From assembly GCA_904501835.1 (NCBI GenBank), contig CAJGBW010000010.1, positions 1 through 36,048 of the forward strand: a DNA stretch of 36,048 bases, read 5' to 3'. Each line of letters begins with the position of its first letter. The stretch's first letter is position 1. This DNA is from an uncultured Bacteroidales bacterium (GTDB lineage: Bacteria > Bacteroidota > Bacteroidia > Bacteroidales > UBA932). Positions 24,701-35,572 of the stretch are shown here, piece after piece. The notes under the pieces were generated by a model. That model was not told the origin of the DNA. It saw only the letters and a list, made by a program, of their open reading frames with translations, and did no database searches. The translations under genes were made by a program, and so were the position numbers.

Positions 24701-25352
24701 GACACAAGAAAATTCGTCCGGGGTAGCGTTCGCAAATCTGTGTGTTGTGGGTAACCATAATGATGGCGGTTCCTTGCTCTTGGTTGATGCCGGATAACAG
24801 TTGCATGATGCCTTCCGAGGTTTCGTTGTCCAGGTTTCCGGTCGGTTCGTCGGCAACAATGAGTTCGGGGGAATTGAGCAGGGCGCGTGCGATGGCGATG
24901 CGTTGTTGTTCGCCGCCGGACAATTGGTGGGGCTTCTTATGGAGTTTGCCACCCATGCCTACCAACTCCAGTACCTCACAGATTCGTTCTTTTCTTTTGT
25001 TTTCGTCTTTCCATTCGGTTGCCTGCAAGACAAAATCCAGATTGTCTTGGATGCTTCTGTCCATCAGCAACTGAAAATCCTGGAAGACAATGCCGATTTT
25101 TCTGCGAAGAAAAGGAATGTCTTTTTCGCGCAGGGTAGATAAGTCATATTCGTAGACGCGTCCACTTCCTCCGCCCAGGCGATTTTCTGCTATGATGCTG
25201 CGGATAATGGAGGTTTTTCCACTTCCGACTTTGCCTATGAGGTAAACAAAATCCCCTCGTCTAACCTGCATGTTCAGGCCATAAATCACCTTGGCTTCTC
25301 CGTTTTTAATATCTGCGTTCGAAAATTCGACCAGAATCTGATTTTCTGCCAT
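24663..25352 (-). CDS. ftsE: Cell-division ABC transporter ATP-binding protein FtsE-like
   Basis: A 229-residue ABC ATPase. Walker A GKVGSGKT at 40-47, Q-loop in VFQDFQLL (89-96), signature LSGGEQQ at 144-150, Walker B with ADEPTGNLD (167-175), and H-loop MVTHN near 200. The closeness to FtsE (QDFQLL-MDRS, LSGGEQQRIAIARAL, ADEPTGNLD) suggests the FtsEX complex, which controls septal peptidoglycan hydrolysis. MacB/LolD-type proteins share much of this, and no FtsX is adjacent, so the assignment is not certain. ATG at 25352 is preferred over TTG at 25376, which would overlap the -7 element. Confidence 0.8.
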   Translation of the reverse strand: MAENQILVEFSNADIKNGEAKVIYGLNMQVRRGDFVYLIGKVGSGKTSIIRSIIAENRLGGGSGRVYEYDLSTLREKDIPFLRRKIGIVFQDFQLLMDRSIQDNLDFVLQATEWKDENKRKERICEVLELVGMGGKLHKKPHQLSGGEQQRIAIARALLNSPELIVADEPTGNLDNETSEGIMQLLSGINQEQGTAIIMVTHNTQICERYPGRIFLCHEEECTEQERAL

Positions 25353-25373
25353 AAAATTGTTGTTAAGAATACG

Positions 25374-25381
25374 CAAATATA
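25374..25381 (-). promoter_or_regulatory. Predicted ftsE-nth promoter (-7 element)
   Basis: The minus strand reads TATATTTG, an exact TAnnTTTG match, 21 bases before the ftsE ATG. The -33 region has only a partial match (TTTA, 21 bases upstream). Confidence 0.5.
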
Positions 25382-25394
25382 GAGGAATTTTTGC

Positions 25395-25402
25395 TAAATT
25401 TG
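25395..25402 (+). promoter_or_regulatory. Predicted promoter of the TPR gene (-7 element)
   Basis: TAAATTTG is an exact -7 match, 36 bases before the start codon at 25439. No clear -33 TTTG is present. It is back to back with the ftsE promoter, 13 bases apart. Confidence 0.5.
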
Positions 25403-25438
25403 TAAAATTTTAACAAAGTTAATTCAAAACAACTTTCG

Positions 25439-28414
25439 ATGAGAAGATACTTATTGTCATTGCTGCTTTTCTGTTCCTTTCTGGGGGCTTCGTCCGCACT
25501 TTCTGCGAAGACTCCTTCCGAGGTTTTTTCGCAAGCAATGAGTCTATATGAAAAAGGCTTGTATTATGAGGCCTTTGAGAATTTTTCCCAGATTGCTCAG
25601 GAGCGCGAAGATATCAATGCCGAGGGATATGCGGTACTTTGTCGTGTAACCCTTCGTTCCAAAGGATATGAGCTTTGTATGAATAACTTCCTTGCGGAGT
25701 ATCCGGCCTTGCCTGTTTCCAATCGCATTATCTTTCGTTATGCCTTGAATTGTTTTGATGATGAAAATTACAAGGAGGCCTTGCAGTATTTCAATAAGTT
25801 GCAGTTGAAGAAGATTGAGTCTTCCATGTATTCGGAATACGTTTTCAAAAAGGCTTATTGTAGTTTTGAATTGGGCGATTATGATGCGGCTATCGAGGGT
25901 TTTGGATGGACGCTGGATCTTCCTCGTTCGGATTATCATGCTCCTGCTCGTTATGCTTTGGGTTATATGACCTATCAGAAAAACGAATTTCAGAAGGCCT
26001 ATGATTATTTCTCTGTGGCGAAGTCTGACAGCCGTTTTGCTTCCAATTCAAGATATTACATGATGGAGTGTCGCTTTATGTTGGGCGACTATGATTATGT
26101 AATCGAGCATGCAGATGAGGCTTTTAAGACCATTCCTGAAGACCGTAAGCCGCGTTTGGCGAGAATGGTGTCGGAGATTTATTTGGTATGGCAGGAGCCC
26201 GAAAAGGCACAGCTGTACTACGACCGATATTTGGTAAAGGAAGAACCGAAGACGCGCAAGGATTTCTTTCACGCCGGTTCGCTGCTTTATGCGGTGTCTG
26301 ATTATGAGGGGGCAGTTGAGAAATTTGCCGGTATGAAGTATCGTGGTGATTCTTTGGGACAGATTGCCAATTATCAGATGGCTAACAGTTATATTCAGCT
26401 CAAAAACAAAGTGGCTGCCATGCAGGCTTTTAAGGAGGCAAGTGCGGTGAATTTTGATGCGAAAATGACCGAAGACGCTTTCTTTAATTATGCGAAGTTG
26501 GCCTTTGACCTCAATAAGGATGGCTCCGGATTCAAAGCTTATCTGCAACGTTATTCGGATACCCATCGTGGTGAGCAGATTTACAGCTATATGGCCTTGG
26601 CTTATTTGCAGGATAGGGAATATGATTTGGCCATCGAGTATTACGACAAGGTGGAAGATTTGGACGAGGCAATGCAGTCTAACTATATGAAAGCCAATTA
26701 TTTGTTGGGTGCTCAGTTGTTAGAGGGGGATGCGTATCGTTCCGCAGCGGATCATTTCCGTTGGGCTTCGGTCTATGCGGGAAAGGGAAGCCAGTTTGCT
26801 CAATTCTCCAATTATTATTTGGCGAGTGCCTATTACAGAGATGCCAAATATGAAAAGGCGCGTAAAATTTACACCGACCTTTACAACATGTCAGCGCTCA
26901 ATGGTACGGATTACCAACCTATGATTGAGTATTGCCTGGCCTACTGCTATTTCAAAGAGGGTAATTACGAAATGGCGGACCGTTGGTTCTCCCGTTATGC
27001 ACGAAATAATCAGGTGCCTTATCGTAAAAATGCCATTGTACGTCGTGGAGACTGTTCTTTCTTGTGTGCGGATTATGCGACGGCATTGGCGCATTACACG
27101 GATGCTTTTTCAGCGTATGCGGATTCCAACGATATCTATCCCTATTATCAGGCGGGACTTTGTTATGGCTTGTTGGCAGATAAAAACGGTCGCATCACGA
27201 CTTTGCAGCAGGTAAAGGAGGCTTCCGAGGAGGCTCCTTATTATAGCGAGGCTATGTATGAACTCGGTCGCGCCTATGTGGATGCGGACCGTGTCAATGG
27301 AGCCAAAGAAACTTTCAAGACTTTGGTGGAAAAAGCCAAGGATAGCAACTATGTCGCCAAAGCATTGTTGGCTTTGGGTATGCTTTCTCGCAATGAGGGA
27401 AATTTGGATTCGGCGCTTGTTTATTACAAGAAGGTGGTGGAAACCATGCCTGTTTCCGAGTCGGCCAATGATGCGGTCGTAGCCTTGGAGGGTGTGTATC
27501 AGGAGTTGGGCGAGCCGGCTGTTTATCTGGCTTATTTAGAGCAGATAGGAAGGGGAGATAGCAAGACGGAAGAGGAAAAGGAGCGTATCGTGTTCAATGC
27601 AGCCGAGCAGATTTTCTTGGCTGGAAATTGGGAGAGGTCGATTGTTTCCCTGTCTGAATTCAAACAAACTTATCCCGAGTCGGTTTTGAATGCCAAAGCG
27701 GATTTCTATATGGCTGAATCCTATAAAAACCGTGGCGAGAAGGAGTTGGCGCGCGATTACTACTCTTCTGTGGTGGAATCTTCCGATACCAGTTTCTTGG
27801 AGATTTCTATTCTGAATTTCGCCAAACTTTCCTATGCGATGCAGAAATATGACGATGCGTATTGTTCGTATCGCGTGTTGATGGCAACGGCGAAGTTTGA
27901 TGAAAATAAAAAAGCAGCTCGCGAGGGGTTGATGTACGCGGCTTATTGGGCAAAGCGTTATGAAGAGGCTATTTCGGCCTCCGATGTCTTGATTTCTCAA
28001 AAAGCAGAGGCGGCACTTCAGGAGGATGCCCGTTATATCAAAGCGAAATCCCTTTTGATGCTCAGCCGTCGTGATGAGTCTATGGTGCTCTTCAAACAGT
28101 TGGCTATGAAACCCAAGACGGCAAAAGGAGCGGAGAGTGTTTATATGCTCATACAGGATGCCTTTGATCGGGCAGATTATGATATGGTCTTGGATATGAC
28201 GGCCGATTTCTCGGATTCCGGGACTACTCACGTGTATTATTTGGCGAAATCCATTCTTCTTTTGTGTGATGCGTATGTGGAGCGTGGTGATTTGACGTCT
28301 GCCAAAGAGAATTTGGAGTGGGTAAGAGATACTTATTGTAGCAGCGACCCTTCGGATGATATTCAGGATGCGGTCAGGGAGAGATTGGAAAAATTGGCCT
28401 CTAAAAAGCAGTAA
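25439..28414 (+). CDS. Large exported tetratricopeptide-repeat protein
   Basis: A 991-residue protein with an N-terminal signal peptide (about 1-23, SALSA), no lipobox and no other membrane segment, so probably periplasmic. Nearly the whole length is TPR-like helical repeats; clear units include EVFSQAMSLYEKGLYYEAFENF, the YALGYMTYQKNEFQKAYDYF unit, YLQDREYDLAIEYYDKV, SAYYRDAKYEKARKIY and LGMLSRNEGNLDSALVYYKKV. Such proteins act as protein-protein scaffolds. Only two bases separate the gene from the downstream barrel gene, so the two probably work together at the outer membrane. The exact repeat number was not counted. No enzymatic domain is recognised. Confidence 0.88.
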   Translation: MRRYLLSLLLFCSFLGASSALSAKTPSEVFSQAMSLYEKGLYYEAFENFSQIAQEREDINAEGYAVLCRVTLRSKGYELCMNNFLAEYPALPVSNRIIFRYALNCFDDENYKEALQYFNKLQLKKIESSMYSEYVFKKAYCSFELGDYDAAIEGFGWTLDLPRSDYHAPARYALGYMTYQKNEFQKAYDYFSVAKSDSRFASNSRYYMMECRFMLGDYDYVIEHADEAFKTIPEDRKPRLARMVSEIYLVWQEPEKAQLYYDRYLVKEEPKTRKDFFHAGSLLYAVSDYEGAVEKFAGMKYRGDSLGQIANYQMANSYIQLKNKVAAMQAFKEASAVNFDAKMTEDAFFNYAKLAFDLNKDGSGFKAYLQRYSDTHRGEQIYSYMALAYLQDREYDLAIEYYDKVEDLDEAMQSNYMKANYLLGAQLLEGDAYRSAADHFRWASVYAGKGSQFAQFSNYYLASAYYRDAKYEKARKIYTDLYNMSALNGTDYQPMIEYCLAYCYFKEGNYEMADRWFSRYARNNQVPYRKNAIVRRGDCSFLCADYATALAHYTDAFSAYADSNDIYPYYQAGLCYGLLADKNGRITTLQQVKEASEEAPYYSEAMYELGRAYVDADRVNGAKETFKTLVEKAKDSNYVAKALLALGMLSRNEGNLDSALVYYKKVVETMPVSESANDAVVALEGVYQELGEPAVYLAYLEQIGRGDSKTEEEKERIVFNAAEQIFLAGNWERSIVSLSEFKQTYPESVLNAKADFYMAESYKNRGEKELARDYYSSVVESSDTSFLEISILNFAKLSYAMQKYDDAYCSYRVLMATAKFDENKKAAREGLMYAAYWAKRYEEAISASDVLISQKAEAALQEDARYIKAKSLLMLSRRDESMVLFKQLAMKPKTAKGAESVYMLIQDAFDRADYDMVLDMTADFSDSGTTHVYYLAKSILLLCDAYVERGDLTSAKENLEWVRDTYCSSDPSDDIQDAVRERLEKLASKKQ

Positions 28415-28416
28415 GG

Positions 28417-30228
28417 ATGAAGAAATTACTTTTTGTTTTGATTTTTCTCTTTCCTGTAGCGCTAGCGGGACAGGGATTGGATCCTACCGTAAAGGTTACG
28501 GGAGAATATAAGGCTCAGGTGTCTTCGGAAGATGTGCCCAAAGAGCAGGTTTTTCTGCCTGATAGTATTGCGGATTTCGATACGCATTTTGATTATTCGG
28601 TCTTTGATAAGCCGTATCAAGGTTCTTACGAGTTTCAGCCCTATCTGTTGGATTTGCGCCCTCGTAAACAACCGCTCTATCGCAATCAATTCCTTTTGAA
28701 TGCTTCTCTGGGTTATACCCTGCACCCGCGTGTAGATGCCTATTGGGAGCCTGTTTTGAAGGATAGTAGTCTGAATTTGTCCGTGTATGCGCATCATCGT
28801 TCCTATTTGGGACAATATGCTGCTACGCTGACACATAGCAATGCGTTGGATGGCAGTGACTCGCACGTGCAGTCGGTTGCGTTTTCCAAGGGTGCTTTTG
28901 AAAGCCTTACCCGTGCGGGTATGAAAGGACGTTATGATATGAAGCGTTCGTATTTGTCCTGGGATGCTTCCTACGAGGGGATTCATAATGGAAATGGGGC
29001 CGAGAATCAAATCGATTATTCCAAACAAGTCTATAAGCATTTTGATAATATCTTCAACCGTGGCTATAACAAAGCGCAGGCTTCTTTGGAGTATCATTCC
29101 AATCCGGTCAAGCAAGGTGAGCTTTTTTATCGTGTAGGTTTGGATGCTTTCTATTCCCGTGATAATTTCTTTATGGGCGAGGATAAGCCTCTTGAGTATC
29201 TGCAAATGGGGAAAGTGAAGGTTTATGGTGGTGTGGGTGATATGTTTGTGTCACATCACGGCTTCTATATGGATTTTGATTTGCAGCTCTATATGCTTGG
29301 AAATCAAGTATCTTCGTCGCCTGCATATCTGAATACCAATGCACAATATTTCAGTGTGACGCCGCACTATCTGTTGCAGTATGAGAAATTCAAAGTGGAT
29401 CTCGGAGCTAATCTGGCTTATGTGGCGCCTGGTAAAGGCTCGGAGAATTTTACCAAGGCATCCCAGATTGTTTATCCCGATGTGACGATTACCTATAACC
29501 CTTGGAGGGAGTGGGCGATTTTCTATTTCAAGGCAAAAGGGGGTATGAAGATGAATACCTATGACGATTTGCTGGCCCTCAATCCTCATTTTTACTATGG
29601 CTATCGTCAGTCGGATCAATCGTTGTTGGATAATACCATAGAAAACGCTAATTTTTCTTTGGGGGTAGATGGTAGAATATCTTCTCGGTTTACTTACGAA
29701 TTGAAGTTGGGTTATGTCTTTTATGGCAATGCGCCCATGGAATGTTTGAAGATGCCGAGCTCTCATACCGAGCCGCCTCTTCCCGGATTGGCGTTTACTT
29801 CTTATCAGAGCTTTTATGCCGGCGTAGGCTTGTCTTATAAGTCGGAGTCCTTTGATGCGCAGGCGAGGGCAAAATATCAGGGAACCTATCACTTGGAGAG
29901 GGATGTGCGTGCCATTTTTTCTTTGCCTCCCTTTTTGGTGGATGTGCGTTTGATGTATAATTGGAAACGCCGCATTTTTGCGGGAATCAGTCTGGAGGCA
30001 CAGGGTGGTCGTCAGGCAATGTATAAACTTTCATCCCCGGCGGTGGATAGGATATGTAAAATCAAGCCTTTCTATAATGTGGGGCTGGATGCGCGGTATA
30101 AATTGTCCAATCTGTGGACCGTGTGGTTGCATGTGGATAATCTCTTGTTCCAGGAAATTCAAAGGAATCTTTTTTATGCACAAAAGGGTGCAGAATTTAG
30201 CGTAGGTTTCACTTTGAATATTCGATAA
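28417..30228 (+). CDS. Outer-membrane beta-barrel protein, TonB-receptor-like without plug
   Basis: A 603-residue protein with a signal peptide (about 1-18, ALAGQ). The mature N-terminus (about 19-80) has no plug-domain signature and no TonB box that I can recognise; the rest is a run of strands with alternating aromatic residues (FLLNASLGYTL, ASLEYHSN, FYRVGLDAFYSR, YELKLGYVFYG, AGVGLSYKSESFDAQARAKYQG). The C-terminus resembles that of TonB-dependent receptors: WTVWLHVDNLLF near 565-576, QKGAEFSVGFTLNI at the end. Length fits a 20-22-strand barrel. Paired with the TPR protein two bases upstream. Substrate and partner complexes are unknown. Confidence 0.75.
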   Translation: MKKLLFVLIFLFPVALAGQGLDPTVKVTGEYKAQVSSEDVPKEQVFLPDSIADFDTHFDYSVFDKPYQGSYEFQPYLLDLRPRKQPLYRNQFLLNASLGYTLHPRVDAYWEPVLKDSSLNLSVYAHHRSYLGQYAATLTHSNALDGSDSHVQSVAFSKGAFESLTRAGMKGRYDMKRSYLSWDASYEGIHNGNGAENQIDYSKQVYKHFDNIFNRGYNKAQASLEYHSNPVKQGELFYRVGLDAFYSRDNFFMGEDKPLEYLQMGKVKVYGGVGDMFVSHHGFYMDFDLQLYMLGNQVSSSPAYLNTNAQYFSVTPHYLLQYEKFKVDLGANLAYVAPGKGSENFTKASQIVYPDVTITYNPWREWAIFYFKAKGGMKMNTYDDLLALNPHFYYGYRQSDQSLLDNTIENANFSLGVDGRISSRFTYELKLGYVFYGNAPMECLKMPSSHTEPPLPGLAFTSYQSFYAGVGLSYKSESFDAQARAKYQGTYHLERDVRAIFSLPPFLVDVRLMYNWKRRIFAGISLEAQGGRQAMYKLSSPAVDRICKIKPFYNVGLDARYKLSNLWTVWLHVDNLLFQEIQRNLFYAQKGAEFSVGFTLNIR

Positions 30229-30243
30229 AATTTTGTAAATTTG
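30213..30243 (+). promoter_or_regulatory. Predicted gyrB promoter
   Basis: TTTG at 30213-30216, a 19-base spacer and TAAATTTG at 30236-30243 match the consensus exactly. The -33 box lies in the last codons of the barrel gene. Transcription would start near 30250, leaving a leader of under 20 bases. Confidence 0.75.
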
Positions 30244-30258
30244 TACGTTTTGAAATAA

Positions 30259-32223
<1,965 letters not shown>

Positions 32224-32228
32224 AAGTA

Positions 32229-34232
32229 ATGGAGAGAATCAGATTTCCTAAACATATAAGGGTTTATCTACCTCTGGTTCTCCTTTTTGTTATCCTGCTC
32301 TTGATGATGCCGAGAGCAGGAAATTTTCGCTATGATTATAAAAAGGGTTCACCTTGGATGTATGATGAACTGGTGACCCGTTTTGATTTTCCTGTGCAAA
32401 AAAGTGCCGCCGAAATCGAGGCGGACAAGCAACAGGTAATCGATTCGCAAATTCCTTATTATCAAAGAGATGACCAGTCTAAAGAGGCGGTTTTGCGTGC
32501 GGTTTCTTCTTTGCAGCCGGCTGCTTTATCCCAAGTGGTGAAGTCTGCTTTGAAGTCCATTTATGCCAAAGGTCTTTGTGATAGTTTGGATAGAAAGGTG
32601 TCGGTGGTAGTTGTGCAGGATCGCGGAAAAGATGTGAAAAAACCGGCCTCCGAAGTGTATGGTTTTACTTCAGCCCGCCGTATGCTCCGCGCTCAACTTG
32701 TCAGCCAATTTGGTCTGGAGGCGGATTCTCTTTATGCGGCTGCCTCTTTGGACCGCTACCTGATTCCCAATCTGCATTATGATTTGCAGCGCAGTCAGGC
32801 TGAATTGCAGCGTGCGTTGGATAACATAGCCACGACTTCCGGTGTGATATACAGTGGAGACAGGATTGTGTCGCCCGGTGAAATTATCACGGCTGAAAGT
32901 CAGAAAATCCTGGATAGCTATCAGGCGGAATTCAATGATAATTATGGCTACGAGGGCAATCCTGTTTTCTTGTGGATAGGAAATAGCCTGGTAGCCTTGA
33001 TATTGGTGTTCTTGCTCTTCTTTGTGATTTTATACACCAATGCCGATATCTTTGACAGCCCCAACCGCTATCTTTATTTGCTGACTACCTTTCTGCTCGT
33101 CAATGTCTGCCTGTTTTCAGTCAATATGGCCGGGCACCCGCAATGGTTGTACTCCGTGCCTTTTTCCCTTGCTGCGCAGTTTTTGATGGCCTTTTTCCGT
33201 AAACGCGTCGTGCTTCCGGTTTATCTCATTTCCCTCTTCCCCTTGTTCTTTGTACATAACGGGGTGGAGCTCTTTTTGATATGGGCGACGGCCGGAATTT
33301 TCAATATCTTCTCTTTTGCTTATATGTCAAAGGGGTGGCGTCAATTCCTGAATGCCATTTGTACTTTCTTGGTGGCAGCGATTGTCTATATGGCTATCCA
33401 TTTGGTCAGCGATGGCACATTGAATTACGAATACAGCAATCTGGCCCGTCTCCTTCTCGGTTCTGTGCTTGCTGTTGCCGCCTATCCATTGATTTTCCTT
33501 TTCGAAAGAATTTTCCTGCTCGTTTCCAGCAATCGCTTGGACGACTTGTGTGATACCAATGCCCCTCTGCTTCAGTTGTTGGCACATCAGGCGGCGGGTA
33601 CTTATCAACATTCTTTACAGGTGATGAACATGGCGGAAATGGCCGCTCGTGCGATTGGTGCCGATGTTTCCCTTACGCGTGCCGGCGCCCTCTATCACGA
33701 TGTGGGTAAAATACAGAATCCCCCTTGTTTTGTGGAAAACCAGATGGCAGGAAATGAAGATTATCACAAGGGACTGCCTTTTGAGGAAAGTGCCAAGGAA
33801 ATCATTCGCCATGTCACGGAAGGGGTGACGATTGCCGAGAAATACGGTCTTCCGAAAGTTTTGATTAATTTTATCCAGACCCATCACGGTACCTCTACAG
33901 TGGGTTATTTTTATGGAAAGTATATTGAAAATGGCGGCGATGCAGTCTTGAAAGGTGAGTTTAGCTATCCGGGTCCCAAGCCTCACAGCGTGGAGGAGAC
34001 TTTGGTGATGATTTGCGACTCTGTCGAGGCGGCTTCCCGCACTTTGCGTAAATTTACTGACGAGAATATCCGCTCGCTGGTGGATTCCATCGTGGATGGA
34101 AAAATCAGTGAGGGCCAATTTACTGAATCTGAACTGTCGCTGATGCAGTTGCGTATTGTCAAAGAGGAAATCTGTGACTATTTGCGTCAATCGCACCATG
34201 CAAGAGTTATATATCCGAAAATCAAAAATTAA
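32229..34232 (+). CDS. Membrane HDIG phosphodiesterase (7TMR-HD, PgpH-like)
   Basis: A 667-residue inner-membrane protein. One membrane helix at about 12-27 is followed by an extracytoplasmic region (about 30-250) typical of the 7TMR-HDED domain, then a cluster of hydrophobic segments (about 255-430), and a C-terminal cytoplasmic HD domain with His490-Asp491 (LYHDVGKIQNP), upstream His in TYQHSL and HHGTSTVGYFY downstream. This is the architecture of PgpH, a cyclic-di-AMP phosphodiesterase, so turnover of that messenger is the likely job, by homology. It starts five bases after gyrB and ends 11 bases before tig, so cotranscription with both is likely. Confidence 0.88.
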   Translation: MERIRFPKHIRVYLPLVLLFVILLLMMPRAGNFRYDYKKGSPWMYDELVTRFDFPVQKSAAEIEADKQQVIDSQIPYYQRDDQSKEAVLRAVSSLQPAALSQVVKSALKSIYAKGLCDSLDRKVSVVVVQDRGKDVKKPASEVYGFTSARRMLRAQLVSQFGLEADSLYAAASLDRYLIPNLHYDLQRSQAELQRALDNIATTSGVIYSGDRIVSPGEIITAESQKILDSYQAEFNDNYGYEGNPVFLWIGNSLVALILVFLLFFVILYTNADIFDSPNRYLYLLTTFLLVNVCLFSVNMAGHPQWLYSVPFSLAAQFLMAFFRKRVVLPVYLISLFPLFFVHNGVELFLIWATAGIFNIFSFAYMSKGWRQFLNAICTFLVAAIVYMAIHLVSDGTLNYEYSNLARLLLGSVLAVAAYPLIFLFERIFLLVSSNRLDDLCDTNAPLLQLLAHQAAGTYQHSLQVMNMAEMAARAIGADVSLTRAGALYHDVGKIQNPPCFVENQMAGNEDYHKGLPFEESAKEIIRHVTEGVTIAEKYGLPKVLINFIQTHHGTSTVGYFYGKYIENGGDAVLKGEFSYPGPKPHSVEETLVMICDSVEAASRTLRKFTDENIRSLVDSIVDGKISEGQFTESELSLMQLRIVKEEICDYLRQSHHARVIYPKIKN

Positions 34233-34243
34233 AATATTGAATT

Positions 34244-35554
34244 ATGAAAATCCAAAACAAAAAAATTGATGATCTCAACTACAAGCTTACTCTTGAACTT
34301 GTAAAAGAGGACTATGCAGAAAAGAAAAGAAAAATGTTGGCAAAATGCCGTCGTGATGCCGAATTGAAAGGTTTCCGTAAAGGTATGGCTCCTGCCTCAT
34401 TGATTGAGCGCCTCTATGGTGAAAGAGTATTGGTTGATTGTGTAAATGATTGTATCTCAGACTCTTTGAATTCTTATATCAAAGAGAATGATCTTAAATT
34501 GATTGGTGAACCCCTTCCCGAGGAGAACCAGCAGACAGACTGGAATGGCGAGAACTTTACCTTTGTTTTCGACTATGCCCTTAAACCTGAAGTGAAATTG
34601 GAATTGTCTGAAAAAGACTCTCTTCCTTATTACAAAATCAGCGTAAGTGCAGAGGCTAAGAAGAATTTGAAGGAAACGACTCTTAAACAGTTCGGCGAGT
34701 TGGCTGACGGAAAGGCTGCCAAAGAGGATGATTTTATCATTGTGGATTTTGTCAATGGCGAGACTTCCGTAAATGATGCTTATGTGGCTCTTCGCAATGT
34801 GACTGCCGAGCAGAAACCTTTGTTTGTAGGTCTTAAATCCGGCGATACTTTGGATGTGGATGTAACCAAGGCTTTTGCCAGTGAGACCGACCGCGCTTCT
34901 ATGCTCAAATGTACCAAAGAAGAATTGGCCGCCATGGAGCCTGTATGGAAGATGACGGTGAAAACCGTGAAGACTTTCGTTCCTGCCAAGATGAATCAGC
35001 AGAGCTACGACAAGATTTTCGGTGAGGATCAGGTACACAACGCTGAGGAGTTCGATGCTAAAATCGAGGAGCGTCTCGTAGCAGAGTACAAGAGCGAAGC
35101 TGACTATCGTCTGGAGAAAGATTTGAAAGATTATCTCGTGGAGAAAGCCGCTCTCGTATTGCCCGAGGAGTTCTTGAAACGTTGGGTGTATGTAGCCAAC
35201 GATGGTAAATTTACCAAAGAGGAAATTGAAAAAGAGTGGCCTTTGTTCATCGAAGATTTCAAATGGCAACTTATTCGCGATAGCTTGATGGAAACTTACA
35301 AAGTGACTGTTACAGAGGATGATATCTTGGCTTCTGCCAAAGGTTTCGCCGCTTATCAGTATGCTATGTACGGCTTGAACAATGTACCCGATGAGCAGAT
35401 TGAGCAGTTTGCCAAGAGCATTTTGGCTCAGGAGAAAGAGGGTCGTCGTATCGAGGAGCAGGTTTATACCCAGAAAACCATCGATGCGGTAAAAGCGGTT
35501 GTAAGTTTGAAAGACAAAAAGATTACCCGCGAGAAATTCGCTGAATTGAAGTAA
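34244..35554 (+). CDS. tig: Trigger factor
   Basis: Ribosome-associated chaperone that binds nascent chains near the exit tunnel. The 436-residue protein has the ribosome-docking signature GFRKGMAP at 43-50 in its N-terminal domain, a middle region of about 150-230 that has the size of the peptidyl-prolyl isomerase domain but is diverged (DDFIIVDFVNG, LFVGLKSGDTLDVD), and a C-terminal helical domain ending in KITREKFAEL. Sequence divergence of the middle domain is usual in this phylum, so isomerase activity is uncertain. Followed by clpP after 18 bases, matching the common tig-clpP-clpX order. Confidence 0.92.
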   Translation: MKIQNKKIDDLNYKLTLELVKEDYAEKKRKMLAKCRRDAELKGFRKGMAPASLIERLYGERVLVDCVNDCISDSLNSYIKENDLKLIGEPLPEENQQTDWNGENFTFVFDYALKPEVKLELSEKDSLPYYKISVSAEAKKNLKETTLKQFGELADGKAAKEDDFIIVDFVNGETSVNDAYVALRNVTAEQKPLFVGLKSGDTLDVDVTKAFASETDRASMLKCTKEELAAMEPVWKMTVKTVKTFVPAKMNQQSYDKIFGEDQVHNAEEFDAKIEERLVAEYKSEADYRLEKDLKDYLVEKAALVLPEEFLKRWVYVANDGKFTKEEIEKEWPLFIEDFKWQLIRDSLMETYKVTVTEDDILASAKGFAAYQYAMYGLNNVPDEQIEQFAKSILAQEKEGRRIEEQVYTQKTIDAVKAVVSLKDKKITREKFAELK

Positions 35555-35572
35555 AATTTCAATCAAAACATC

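Noticed and set aside
24701..24952. N-terminal extension of nth upstream of 24700
   Set aside because: It would lie inside the ftsE-like gene, is Pro/Ser/Asn-rich and does not resemble endonuclease III; the ATG at 24700 gives family-normal length.
25353..25376. TTG start for ftsE at 25376
   Set aside because: It overlaps the predicted -7 element and adds eight unsupported residues.
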